Shown here piece after piece: positions 1-22,854 of a DNA stretch of 64,000 nucleotides. Under the pieces are notes generated by a model. The model saw only the letters and a list, made by a program, of their open reading frames with translations. It made no database searches and was not told the origin of the DNA. Each line of letters begins with the position of its first letter. Position 1 is the stretch's first letter. The stretch is from Pagrus major (taxonomy: Eukaryota > Chordata > Actinopteri > Spariformes > Sparidae), in assembly GCF_040436345.1 (NCBI RefSeq), contig NC_133236.1:18121466-18185465 (forward strand), read 5' to 3'. Both the position numbers and the translations under genes were made by a program.

Positions 1-1251
1 GTGTGTTTGGAGTAGTAGCTTTGTGTTTCTGTTGCCAGCTGTAAAATGATAAGCTGCATGATACGTCCTGTACGCTTTTATAGAGACGTCAAGCCAAAAC
101 ACGTCAGCAGTTTTGCCAGTCCATTGGTTGGAAATAAAATTCAAAAAAATCATCAAGACAGGAGGAGAACAAATACATGTTCAGTAGTTAATGAGCAGCC
201 TATTGACTGTAATAACTTGTAAGGTTGATTTCAAAGTCCTAGTAGTGCCATTTTATTTTATCTTACTGTATTTAACAAGTTGTGGAGTACATGGCCATTA
301 GAGGAAAGTGTAATATCCCTACAGTGACAGTGTTTACCAATTGCCTTTAAAGGTATACTATGCAGGATTTTCCAAAAAACAATGTAAAGAATTAAAAGTA
401 GTCACTCTCAATCATCACTTATGATGGACCCACTTTATGAAATCGTAACGATCGGGTTACATCGCTTTCTCGTCTCTCTCCTCTGTGTCATGAACTGTAG
501 GTCTGTGTGTGTGTTCGACCTGGGGTGGGGCTGAGTTTCACACACACAGAGCAGAGAGTCGGAAGGGATAAGGCTGCGTTGCGTGCATCGTGGCACCTTA
601 TTGCAGGGTTGTGCGGAGGTGTGGGCGTGTTTATTTGTGTTTTCAGCATATAACCACCATTAACTATTATTCCTCTGCACCGGCAACAGCTGTGGCCAAC
701 TTTAAAATTGTTCATTGTTCGACAGCAACGAGCAAATCCTGCGTAGTATACTGGAAAAGCTTACAATTGATTGCCACTTCACACTGTGACTTCTAATCTT
801 TAAATGTTTCAAATAGAACAGCAACAAATAGCACATTTATTTGAAACATGTAGATTCTTTTCTTCACTTCTTTGTCAGTTCTGGGTTTCCTTTATTTCTT
901 GAAAAAGTCCTCACCAAACATGGGTGAAACAATGTTTGCAAATAATCTTTAGACTTTGTTTTAACCTTTTCTATGCTAATGTTTAAGTACTAAAAGGACA
1001 CTATACATCACAGAAGGTTAAAACAAACCAAGAATCACATTTATATACTTCTGTTCCAGCTCTGTTGTCGCTAAAGAATGAATATTCATTCTTTATTAAC
1101 TTTGCTGATTTCTCTGCTCGCTTTCTGCCCTGACCTCTTTTCGTTCCTGTTTCTTCTCTCCATCTGTCGTCTTTTTTCCTCTCTTGCGTGTCCTTGGTTG
1201 TCCTGTCCTCTCCTGCCACCTGCTCTCTTCGCCCCCTCGGCCTGGCTACAG
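1..1251. other. otof intron sequence with a foldback MITE
   Basis: No exon is recognised here. A foldback element occupies about 351-754; the rest is AT-rich intron with pyrimidine-rich sequence near the end. Confidence 0.5.
351..754. mobile_element. foldback MITE (TATACTATGCAGGATTT ends)
   Basis: The left end AGGTATACTATGCAGGATTT is mirrored by AAATCCTGCGTAGTATACT at the right end, preceded by TTAA on the left. It is about 400 bp, non-coding, in an otof intron. Confidence 0.6.
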
Positions 1252-1347
1252 CTAAGCTAATGAATGGCTACATGGTCCTTGCCAATGGCGGCTCCCAGCC
1301 TCGCTCCTCACCTAGCCTTTCCTCCCGCACCTTCTCTCGCCCCGCAG
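1252..1347 (+). other. otof: possible alternative 5' extension of an otof exon (32 codons)
   Basis: Two acceptors with good pyrimidine tracts precede the exon that begins GDIIVNM: CTACAG ending at 1251 and CCGCAG ending at 1347. The 96 bases between them are open in the otoferlin frame (32 codons, serine/proline-rich, containing NGYMVLANGGSQP). Both acceptors join the upstream exon in the same phase. This could be a longer isoform or chance openness; the downstream acceptor fits known otoferlin better. Confidence 0.35.
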
Positions 1348-12408
<11,061 letters not shown>

Positions 12409-12660
12409 CGTGCTGGTAGCCTCCGCCCCCGTCCTCGCCGTCTCTGCTTCTCTATTTAACCCCTTTGCTTCCTGGATTCTCCTGTCCTGTCCTGCCAAAC
12501 TCTTTGTTTTCTCTCTTTTACTTCACGTTTGTCTCTCCTCTGTTGCCTTAGCTATAAATTAGTGTCAGTGTCTTTTGCCACCAAGTGCCATTATACATCT
12601 CATCATTGACCAGCTGTTTGGTATGGAAACACATAATCATAAAATCTGAACTGAATTAAA

Positions 12661-14030
12661 TGGAATGGTTTAGCTGTATTATTACAGTCAGACATATTGA
12701 AGCGTCCAGAGAAGTGAGTTTCCAGTTGTAATTACAACTTGGATGTTGACCTGAGCACCTTTTATAAGTCAGTAAATTACATAAATGAAATGACATAAGG
12801 CCCCATCTGGAGACGATTGTTTTTGTAATTCATTTCAGATGCCTAGTTGACATTTACAAGTGCGAATACACAAAATATAGAAACAGCCCGAGAGGAGCTG
12901 CTGACATTTTCAGTGACATTTGGTTGCCTTATTATTATTATCTTCCATGAAAACACAACAAACAAACAAGAAATGCAATACTAACCAAGTCCCAAGAATA
13001 TTTTTTTATTGCAGGAGACACGTTGGTGGTGACGTTGGTTTCAAACATCAGTATTTTGTTAATTCTGAAGGGTTAAAACTAAATCTTGTCTAAATCCTCC
13101 TGTCTAAATATCATACAAAACACTATATACACTATACTGTAGGACACTGTACAAAATAGTATGAGCTGTGAGCCAAATTTTATTTTTAAATGCAAAGCTA
13201 TTTAACTTTAAGTCACACATCTAAATTGCATTATTAAGGTTTATTGTAAGTTTTATTATGAAATGTAGCCAGGACAGCAAACAGTGAACATCTGGTAGTG
13301 ATAATATCTGCACCTTTCTCATGTCCCATATAATCTCTAATATGATTAGGAATAGATTAAACTTTATGGTCAGTGCATTCATAGTCATGGTGTAAGCTTA
13401 CTATTGGGACTATTTGGGATAAATGAACCCTTGAAGATCTTTTTCTTTGGTATTCTGTGGCATCGCTCTGAGGGGAGCAGCTCAGACTCAGGGTAAAGGG
13501 GATGTGTTTTGTCATTAATGAAACCAGAATAAAGAATTCAAGTGTGCATGTAAAGGTGCCTTTGAACCTTATGTGTGGCTGATGACATGACACAAACCAT
13601 GAATTAATTCAAACTAAAATACATTTAAATTATTGACATTCAAAAAGATAAATCCCTCCTCAAATGTTTGGTTAAATGCACCAACATAGTCAGAAACAAA
13701 CGGCCCTGGACAGACATCAGTGTTCTGAGCTGTTGGTCAATCATCCATTCATCCATCTTCTTTGTGCAGATGTTTTTATTGTTCAGCTTTCACTCTGTGG
13801 TGTGATCTTTTGGTCCTCTGGAACATTATATTGATAGAAATGTGGGTTGTGAGCATGCTGTAGCGAACAACAATATTCATTAATGCAGCTTATTAACCAC
13901 TAACGCCAGCTTTCTCTCTCTGTGTCACTCCTCCCTTGTCTCATCACATCACTCACCCTTCATTAACTCACTCCTCCACCTGCATGCCATCCTCTCCAAA
14001 TTCCTCTAACACATCCATCCCCGCCTCTAG
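12661..14030. other. between otof terminal exons 1 and 2, no gene seen
   Basis: AT-rich sequence with no recognised exon. The last 120 bp is a pyrimidine-rich tract leading to the second tail acceptor. Confidence 0.45.
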
Positions 14031-14211
14031 TCGCCCAGACACCACCTTCCTGTGGTTCCTGAGCCCGCTGAAAGCCATCCGCTACCTGGTGTGCAACCGC
14101 TACAAGTGGCTGATCATCAAGATCGTGCTGGCCCTGCTGCTGCTCATCATGCTGGGCCTCTTCCTCTACAGCATGCCGGGCTACCTTGTCAAGAAGCTGC
14201 TGGGGGCCTGA
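14031..14211 (+). CDS. otof: otof C-terminal exon 2 (alternative membrane anchor)
   Basis: Same length (181 bp) and phase as the exon at 12228, after a CTCTAG acceptor. It encodes [20 protein letters not shown], a membrane helix, and [11 protein letters not shown]. It corresponds to the second known alternative otoferlin terminal exon of mammals, used differently between tissues. An AATAAA at 15988-15993 would give a 3' UTR of about 1.8 kb. Confidence 0.92.
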
Positions 14212-16010
14212 GAGGCTGCTGGGAGGACAGGGAGGGGGGTGGCCAGCCTGGATAGATGAAAGGATGGGTGAATGAGGGAGACGAGGAGGAGGAGGAGGAG
14301 GTCATCGTAAAACAGCTCGCCACCTCCCGCCTTAGCTCCGAGGAGAGAGGCAGACACCACCTCCCCGAAATCATGAGAAACACTAACTGTCTACTCCTCT
14401 ATCCGATCTGCAGCAAGCCTAACAAATCTAACGCTCAGTATGTGGACTCCATCCTTGAACTGACTAAAAAGCAATCATTTGCCACAAAAGTAACCCCTTC
14501 TTCCTCTTCTTCTTCTTTTCGAGCAATGTTACATGACAATGAATGTTTCTTTATGTGGTTATACCGCTAATTAAGCTAAATCGGAGTGTTGTGTTCGTGG
14601 TCAGACGATTGCATGGGCGTTCATTTCAAGTGATGCTGTAAGATCTCCCATTACTGCTATAATGTCTGCTGCTGATTTAGGTAAATAGGGAACAAATGAA
14701 CAATGTTTTTAGTAACACTTTGCAAACCCCCCTCCTTCTATTTAGCATTTATAAACACTATATAAACATTTAATAAACGGTTAACTATAATGCAGTTGCA
14801 ATCAGATACAAGGATGTTTATGAATGTACAGTTTTTATCAGCAATTGTAACTTCTCCTGTGAAGACGTGTTTTATATTATTATACCTGTGTCATTCATAA
14901 TCTGTTTATACACTAACCAGCCTCCACTCTCAGTGCCCACAAGAGGACTTAACAGTTGTTGACAAGCACATTAATAAACACTCATATCTGCTCATAATTA
15001 CATTACCCTGTATTCAATGTTTATATACTGCTTATAAATGCTCTCAAGGGTGGTTGAAGCAAAGTGTTGCCATTTTTGCAGTCTTTGCACACTTCAAGAA
15101 TAATAATGAAGAAACAAAAAACAAAGATGTCTATTTTCCTAATGAGATTCAAAGAGACATAGAACAAGGTGACTTCAAAATGAAAATCAAATGATTAAGA
15201 AGCTTTCTACAGGGTTCCACTGCGATGCTAAATGTTTAACCTCTTGGATTAAGGCAGCCGAGCCAGACTTTGATCAAAGAGTATTTGCAAATAATTCCAA
15301 TTAAAAATGTTTTATCTCATTTTCTTATTAATAATAATTTCTTATTCATAATAATAAAATGTGGACCAGACATGCACTCTCACAAATGCTGTATGCTTCA
15401 ATATTCCCAGATTTTTGTGTAAGTATGTACAGGAAATGCTCTTCAGTTCACTGTCCCACTGATAAAACCCCCACAGTAGAATAAAATGTATTATTTGCAG
15501 ATCTCAATTGAGTCAAAAGTCCTCAAAAGCAACAAATACTCGAGGTTATTACTGTTTCCTACACAAAATGTAGACTTATATGTCAATATGCATGCATCAT
15601 TGTGATAACTGACCACAGAGGTCATGTGCGTTGGCATGACTGTCTTTCCAGCTCGACACAAACCAAATCACCAACCCTGTTATCTTTAACGTTACAGATA
15701 AAGTGGGAATATGTTTAAAGTGCACTTGAGTGGAGTGGTGAAGGGAGGTCTGTGTTGATTCTCAAAACTCAGCTCCGTGTCGAATTGTTTGCAGTGTCCA
15801 TTAGTCCCTTTCAAACTTGCCTGTGCTTGACCTCATTTGTGTTCCAGTCTTTGTTTGTGATTATGTGTTTCACCAATTACAGAGTTATCGTTTGCACCAA
15901 ACCTGCCTGTTTTTACAATTAATTTCGTGTTTATATATCTGTTGAAATGTGTGCAGTATTTATTTTCTGTCTGTTTTGGCAATTTGAAATAAACTGAATT
16001 CCATGGACAA
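14212..16010 (+). other. otof: probable 3' UTR of otof exon 2 tail
   Basis: Runs from the stop at 14211 to just past the AATAAA at 15988. It includes a dispersed repeat at about 14709-15075 with AACACTTTGC and GCAAAGTGTTGCC as inverted ends. Confidence 0.45.
15988..15993 (+). promoter_or_regulatory. poly(A) signal for otof exon at 14031
   Basis: AATAAA in an AT-rich context, the best canonical signal downstream of the second terminal exon and before the third. Confidence 0.55.
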
Positions 16011-16132
16011 CATGTTTGAGATTGTTAAAGCAGCTAGTCAGTATTTTTATATTAACGATGGCTCACATTAACTGTACCTGGAAGGGGTCGTTCTTATATT
16101 TCTGCTGTTCCCCAGTTCTGTATCACTTTAAA

Positions 16133-16345
16133 GAAACAGTTCACCAAAAAATGAAAATTCAGTCATTATCTACTCACCCCTTTGCTGATGGAAAGTCAGG
16201 TGAAGTTTCATGGTACACAGAACATCTCTGGAGCTAACCCCAAGAAATATTTAGTGGACTACGAAACTTCACCCAACTTTCCATCAGCTGATCCTTTTAA
16301 GCATTTTAAACTGATCCTTTTAAGCATTTTTCAGTTCAGCGTTTG
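16133..16345 (+). repeat. dispersed teleost repeat
   Basis: The segment beginning AAACAGTTCACCAAAAAATG with ATCTACTCACCCCTTTGCTG is a very common fish interspersed sequence. It lies upstream of the third otof tail. Confidence 0.5.
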
Positions 16346-16559
16346 GGTTTTTCATATTGCAACTTTATGTTATGGCCTCTCACTGCATCTTTGTCTGTAC
16401 AAGCACATGAACAATCTCTACAAAACCTACCGTGTGCTGCCTGTCCAGCCCAACATTGCAGACAAGGTTAGCCTGTAGAATATAGTGTCTAAAGAGCTAG
16501 CCTAATCCAACAACAGACAAGCAGCCTGGAACACATCAACATTACATTATCCAGGCATT

Positions 16560-16620
16560 CAATTTTCCCACCCTGAGCGTGACGTTGGAGGAAAATGGCC
16601 GCCATGTTAATAAGGTCTAT
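16560..16620 (+). mobile_element. arm fragment of the 9151-type foldback element
   Basis: CACCCTGAGCGTGACGTTGG followed by AGGAAAATGGCCGCCATG matches the terminal arm of the element at 9151-9780. Confidence 0.55.
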
Positions 16621-16958
16621 TCGAAAACAGACAGCTCCAAATGTGACTTTTTTCCCCCCTAAGATGGCGACAGCATCCAATAATAGCAAACCCTTTAAAA
16701 CTCACTGTAGCCCCTTACTTTCTTGGGTTTAACATAAAGAAAGCAACTCAAAATAAGTGGACTAACAATCTTCCTATCCCCAAACTAGAAATAAAATTTC
16801 GCATCCCGAAGGCGGCAACTAAAAAGACAAATATTTCCCTCAGAGAACGGAGCTAAATGTGTCCACAGCTGGCCTCTGCTGCCTCCAAGTGGCCAAAAAG
16901 TTAGTTGCAGGTTTCAGTTCACTGGCCGCACTAAAACCTTCTGAATCTCTGTGTGCAG

Positions 16959-17145
16959 TCGCCCCAGTGGCAGCATGTCGTGGCTGCTGAGCCCGGTGAG
17001 AACGATGTGCATCCTGGCCTGGAGGCACTACAGGCTGCACTGTGCGGTGCTGCTGGCTGCGGTGCTGGGCCTGCTCTTCCTGGCTCTGCTCTTCTTCTCT
17101 CTGCCCTCAGAGCTCAGCCACAAGCTCTTCAACCCTGCTGGATGA
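16959..17145 (+). CDS. otof: candidate third otof C-terminal exon
   Basis: After a GTGTGCAG acceptor, the sequence completes the same Asn codon, then reads RPSGSMSWLLSPVRTMC, a helix of about 21 hydrophobic residues, and SLPSELSHKLFNPAG before TGA (187 bp, in frame with the shared upstream exon). It keeps the W-x-LSP-K/R pattern and the S-x-P turn after the helix seen in the other two tails, but diverges strongly elsewhere. The exon is markedly more GC-rich than its flanks and has an AATAAA at 17258-17263. The frame, acceptor and poly(A) signal together argue that it is real; expression is unproven. Confidence 0.75.
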
Positions 17146-17257
17146 AAACATCAAGTCTCTACTATTGTGCGTACACTTTGTATCCCACAAGAACTGATGT
17201 ATGTCTTACTGATGATGAAGTTGATTGTTCTGCCATTTTTTCCTCTAGGACTGTGGA

Positions 17258-17263
17258 AATAAA
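17258..17263 (+). promoter_or_regulatory. poly(A) signal for third otof terminal exon
   Basis: AATAAA 113 bases after the TGA at 17143-17145. It lies before the opposing drc1 poly(A) signal, so the two convergent transcripts could end about 100 bp apart. Confidence 0.55.
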
Positions 17264-17397
17264 ACCTGCAAACCACGTTGATTTGATCCTTTATAAATAC
17301 TCTGATATATAAATCCTTTTACAAATACACAAATGTGACAAAGAAGAGCAGAATATCTTCACATTTAAAAACCTGTAATCAACACATTTGTGGTATT

Positions 17398-17403
17398 TTT
17401 ATT
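17398..17403 (-). promoter_or_regulatory. poly(A) signal of drc1
   Basis: AATAAA on the minus strand (TTTATT as written), about 135 bp after the drc1 stop codon. Confidence 0.5.
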
Positions 17404-17537
17404 TGGACTTATCTTGATTTAAACAATTCAACCTATTGTCAAGGAAGTTCCTCCACCCTCAACCGCATTTAATATCTGGATATATATACATCAGTGTGAC
17501 ACATCCAAGAAACAGAGACATAAACTTAAACACAGAA

Positions 17538-19369
17538 TCATATAATTGAGGTAAGACACTGTTGCAGCACCATCCGCAGCTCTTTGTTCTGCTGCTCAAG
17601 ACTTTCAGTCTCAGGGACGAGGTCAGAGATCTCCGTCAGGACCGCACTGGGAACACAGAAGAAAGAAAAGCTTGTTCAGAAAGCGCAGGAATGTTTGCTT
17701 TGTGTGTGAGTGCGTGGTTGAAACTCACTGGTACTGCGTCAGCGTGTTCTCCGCTGCGTCCCAGAGTTTCAGTTTGTCCTCGGGGATCACGTTGCCCATA
17801 CTCTCCCAGTAGGCTTCGTCCTCTGAAGCATCACGAGTTTCTACATGCTGAAAACTGAAGTGTTGGCAGGCTGAGCTCTTCCTGAAAGCCCCGGGAACAC
17901 ATTAGCATCACATAGTCATTACAGTGTTGATTATTGCAGTAAATGTGGTCTTACCTCGACCTTGTGAGCTGCTCTAGGAAATATTTCAGAGCGGGCACGA
18001 CATGTTTTGGATCAATGAGTTCAGACGTTAGGTTGGTCTCCACTTCTTCCCCCAACTCATCATAAACATCCTGCAGGCAAAACAGAAACAATGACAGTAA
18101 ACGTAGAGATAGTATTCGTCTACTTTGATGAGGCATCCAGCCTTCCACTGCATCTGTCTCCTTCCTCACCTCAGTCTGCTCTCTCTGCTGATGTTTGGAC
18201 TTTATTAAGAAATGAGCCAACTTAGGCAAATCCTCCTGTTCGATGCCAAAAGACTGGAAGAGCAAAAAAGAAAAAACATGTCTGGTTGTTCAGGATTTGC
18301 TCCTTACAATACATTGATGCATTACACTACATGAACTCACAGTAAGGAGAGAGGCCAGCTTCACAACAGTCTGCTCTTCCTTCTCCAGGGGGGCCAGCAG
18401 GCTCAGGAGTTTCTCCTCTACCAGGAAGCCCTGAGACAGACAGAAGGGGAACTTTTGGCTGAAGATGCTTATCACATAATTTCATAGTTTTCATTGATTG
18501 ATAGCACCAGCACGTTTGTGCACTAAATATGATGCTAGAGCCAGCAGCCAGTTAGTTTAGCTTAGCATAAAGCCTGGTAAACAGCTAGCATGGCTCTGTC
18601 CAAAGGTAAAAAAACATAAATTGTAAATTTGTTTCTCACCGCCTCATCACACAGCAGCTCCATCACTTCCTTCACCGTCTCCGTCGTCAACTTCCCCTCC
18701 TCCACCTCTGCACCGCTCTCGCTTTGTGCCACTCTCCCTTCCTTGTACGTTTCCATGTCCGTGCTCTCAGTGTAAGCCTCCAGCTGAGGCCCGACTGAGG
18801 CGTCCGTCATCCTCTGACTGCCGGTTTGAAACGACTGTGACTTGGCCTGGCGGTCGGGCCTCCAGGCCTGTTTCTGAGGCTGAATGGGACCAGAGTGCTC
18901 CATGAACGGCATAGGAGGCCGCTCCCAGACTAGACCAAGGTGCTGCTTGTAGATCAGTGACTCAATGACCAAAACCCTCTCCACCAGTTGCTTCACCTCT
19001 GCTTCGATCATCAGCCACATGTCCTCAAATTTTTTTACATCAGCGGCTGCAAAGTGCCTGCATGAAGTGAAGGTGGATGTGCAAAGTTTCAGGTATAAGA
19101 AGTAAGCAATTGTACATTATGTCAGCGTTTCTTGAAAGTGATATGATGATTATAACTCACTTGATTTTCTTCTGTATGCATTCATATTGCTGGACGTTGC
19201 GTTTGTAGTCGTCAGACAAATACCGGCTCCTCTTTGTAAACTGTTTCTCCTGAGTCCTGTACTTATCCACCAGGTTTCTCATATCTGTCCCCAGACTTAA
19301 ATGCAAAGCACGCCCGAGAAGAAGAGAATGGATTAAATATAACAGTGGGTGTGTGTGAGAGAGAGAGAA

Positions 19370-19414
<45 letters not shown>

Positions 19415-22024
19415 CTGTACTACCTGATGATCCTGCTCTTCATATGGACCAGGTTGAATTTGTTTCTTGATAAGTCATCCTCTTGCTTTATTTCTTTTAG
19501 CTTCGCAACCATACTGGCGCCCTTCATTTGTTGAAGACCTCTCTCCAGAACCTGCAGAGGCAAGAACAGTCTCTGATCTCAGTGTTTTATTTTTGTCAAA
19601 TGGTGAAACATTCGAAACATTTTATTCTTGGCAACTTGATCAGAATCACTACAATTATCTACTATTTTACTGGTTCCGGAGCGCTTCTCTATCATTCCAA
19701 TTCAAAGGGAAAACGTAGGTTCATCAGAAGCACTGTTCATATCACAGAAACTATTATCTTGATCTTTATGCAAACCTGAAACTTTTCATTCTGTTCTGTC
19801 CAGACTATGCTATCCTTGTCGCTGGTCTCCAAAATCAGATTGTGAATTGTGGCTTCGTACTCCTCCACTTTCTCCTTCCTCTGCGTCAACCTCTCCACCT
19901 AGAGGTAGATATCATTAGATACAGAGTTGATAGCTGTAAGATATAAGATATGATTTAAGATTGTGTGTGCGTTGTTTTTTTATTTCAGTCGTGCGCACCT
20001 CTTTATCCAAAAGTTCCTTCATGTATTGCTCCCATTCGGTATTGTATTTCGTGAGTAAGACGTCAGTTTCCTGCTGATAAACTCTCTGCAAACAACACAA
20101 GTGCAACCATTAGTGAAAATGACAACAATCACATATATAAGATGAACAGTCTAACTCCACAATAGCAGCTCTGTGAGGCTGTACTTAGAAAGTACAGCCG
20201 AGGCTTATGTGAATGTCAGTTTTGCCACATTCATCTGATTCAAATGGACCGGACAAATTATTTAAAGCTGCTTCTTGACCCACATCTGGACCTACCTCCA
20301 TCTGAGCCAGCTCCTCCCTGTAGGCCTTTGTCAGGGTTTTGATCTGGTCTTCCATCCTCTCCATCATCAGGTCCAGCTCCTCTACCTGCTTCCTTAAGTC
20401 CTTAACATAGCGATCATCTCCAGCCTTTAGCTCCTATTCACATACACAGGAAGTGACCTAATGAATGGACAAGGTCTTCAGAAGACAATGGCAAACACCA
20501 ACAAAAACCTGTCGTTACTCTTTTATATAAAAAAAATTTACTGAGAGTTTATGCCTGGCTTTAGTTGGTGACTATTAAAAATATATTCTAGATAAATAGA
20601 TCAGTTGACTGATTTACCTGTTGTAGGTCGTTGATGAGTTTTTTCTTGTCTTCTAAGAGAACAGCCCATAACTCCTGCTGGTTGTTGAGGTCCTCCTGCA
20701 GCTCCTGAGGGATCACCTTCTGCTTAGCTATTGACCACCCTCTGGTGATCTCCTCAAACCTTTCCTGGCTGGATTTTACATCATTCTCCAGCCGCTCCAA
20801 TCTGGACAAACAAGAGGAACAAACATGGTGGCAAACAGGAGAGAAGAAGGACAAAGGGTGAGGATGGTGTGGAGGATGTAGCAAGTAAAATTACTGCTTA
20901 GTTTTGTACGTACTCTATGGGTAGTGCTTAAGGAGATAATAATAGCTGAAAATTACCTAAGTCTGCGTGCTTCCTCCAACTCTGTCCTTCGCATTGACTC
21001 TTTGCCATCAGCTGCTGTTTGGATGTTTGTTACCAATGTTGACAAATCTCTCTGCAGGTCGATTATCCTCTGAGGAGTGATCAGCTGACATAAAAGAGGA
21101 CAGTTACTATTCATGCTCTGACACTGCTTAATTAAGTTAGTTACATAATATACAATAATATTAGGCGTTTGGCTCTGATGCAGCATCTTCTCACGTAATG
21201 TCTCGCTCACAACACTGTCTGATTCGTAGCACGTCACAATTAGTAGCCTATAAACAATAAAATAATATGAATCTGCAAGGATACTATTAGTGGAGAGGAA
21301 GTATAAAGAAGCAGAAAAAGGAAATACTCAAGAAAAGTACCTAAAACTTATACTTAAGAACAGTACTTTAGTAGATTGTATTTAATAGTCAGTATCGGCC
21401 CTGAAAAAAGCGATATCGGTCGACCCCTCTACTGTAAGTCTTGGACTTTACTGAGTCATCCTTGTGATTTTTGTAGCTGTGTGTGATTTAATATCGTCCT
21501 GTTTTTCAGTGTCAAATAAAATGAACTAAGATGAAAACTTGAGGTGAATGATTTCAGATGTAGTTACTGTTCATCCTAGAGAAACATAATGATTTCCCAA
21601 TCATTGACAAGTAGCCTACATTGATGACCAAAGTTTAAAAGGACATGTATGTTTAATACTCTATGTTTGGAAACTAAACAAACCTTTTCACTTTCCTCCA
21701 CCTCCTCCTCCTCTTCTGGCCGGCTCTCCCGTGACTCCTCTTTGACCTCAGTGGGGTCCTCCTCCGCCTCCTGTGTGGAGACCCTGATGGCGTAACGTTA
21801 CAGTACAGTAAAAATATGATTGATATTATTACACATAAAAAAGTTGCAGTCCACGCAGAATGAAAAATGAATTGTATTAGCTACTTCTACCCATCGTTTG
21901 GCATTTTTAACACATTGCGCTACAGTAGCGCTAAGCTAGCTAGTTACCCGCTCTTGGCCTCCTGGTTTTCGGACAACACAGAGGGTTCAGACGCCTCCTC
22001 TGGATCCTTCTCAACTTCTTCCAT
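17538..22024 (-). CDS. drc1: dynein regulatory complex subunit 1, complete
   Basis: DRC1 (CCDC164) is a coiled-coil scaffold of the nexin-dynein regulatory complex between outer doublets of motile cilia; loss causes ciliary dyskinesia in humans. Minus-strand exons in transcript order: 21948-22024, 21684-21783, 20957-21084, 20618-20801, 20296-20433, 19999-20085, 19776-19898, 19424-19551, 19161-19295, 18640-19057, 18341-18430, 18170-18253, 17955-18070, 17729-17881, 17538-17646. These total 2070 bp, 689 aa, slightly shorter than human (about 740). A Glu-rich N-terminus precedes long heptad coiled coils ([40 protein letters not shown]) and a conserved C-terminal part ([56 protein letters not shown]). 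All introns are GT-AG and all phases close. The gene converges with otof, as in mammals. Confidence 0.94.
19377..19411 (+). repeat. (GA)n microsatellite in drc1 intron
   Basis: About 17 GA units between two drc1 exons, only about 12 bp from the donor of the exon ending at 19424. Confidence 0.9.
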
Positions 22025-22142
22025 ATTAATATAAAAAGTGTTATATAAAAGTCACTGACTGAAATAGCTAAATGCTGCGGTGCTGAAGACAGCAGACAGC
22101 AGAAAGTAGCTGATCCGTATCGCCGTGGTCCGTTTGTTACAC

Positions 22143-22156
22143 GTTGCTATGGCGAC
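22143..22156 (-). promoter_or_regulatory. RFX X-box in drc1 promoter
   Basis: On the minus strand this reads GTCGCCATAGCAAC, a near-perfect X-box (consensus GTNRCCATRGNAAC) bound by RFX factors. It lies 119 bp upstream of the drc1 ATG, the usual position in ciliary genes. Confidence 0.75.
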
Positions 22157-22212
22157 AGAGCCTCCAGACTGATGAGTGCTGCCTTCAGGTGCCCCTCGTA
22201 AACTCGATAGAC

Positions 22213-22219
22213 GTAAACA
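22213..22219 (+). promoter_or_regulatory. forkhead (FOXJ1-type) motif upstream of drc1
   Basis: GTAAACA, the core forkhead motif, lies about 60 bp beyond the X-box. FOXJ1 and RFX act together on motile-cilia genes. A 7-mer alone is weak; its position next to the X-box gives it meaning. Confidence 0.45.
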
Positions 22220-22470
22220 AGACTTGTGCGAAAGAAAAATGTTCATATGAACAAAAAGGAGCGATATACTTATAACAAACCCTATATGCTCTCTGGCTCT
22301 AACATTTAGACTTTTTAATGCAGTGTATAGGCAGTTCATTTTTACAAACTCTTTCTACTATCAAAACAAGAAGCACATGAAAGCTTGGCTGACCACCTGC
22401 AGATTATCCACCAACGCAGAACAGGGTTATATGGAGGACTGAGACTGCCAAAATCCAAAACATGGATAGA

Positions 22471-22501
<31 letters not shown>

Positions 22502-22502
22502 A
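22471..22502 (+). repeat. (AAAT)n microsatellite
   Basis: Eight AAAT/TAAA units, followed by AT-rich degenerate repeats. Confidence 0.85.
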
Positions 22503-22735
22503 TGTCTCAATCAATAAATTAATATGCCAAAAATAATACTGAAAATAAATGTAGGCTTTGATTATTATTTATACATTTTTCTGGCATAAATTGATAATTC
22601 TGTATTTATTTACCTTTGTGTTAATTCAACAATTTATTTCCTTCCCATCTTATTTTCATATTAATTGATGTATTTAGTCATTTAGTTAGTAATTTATCAA
22701 GGCTATCTATCTCTCTATCTGGTTTTCCGGTATTT

Positions 22736-22736
22736 G

Positions 22737-22771
<35 letters not shown>

Positions 22772-22795
22772 GGTTGGTTGGTTGTTGGTTGGCTG

Positions 22796-22853
<58 letters not shown>

Positions 22854-22854
22854 C
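22736..22854 (+). repeat. (GTTA)n microsatellite
   Basis: Nearly 30 GTTA units with a short GGTT-type interruption in the middle, followed by TTTA/ATTA degenerate runs to about 22980. Confidence 0.9.
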
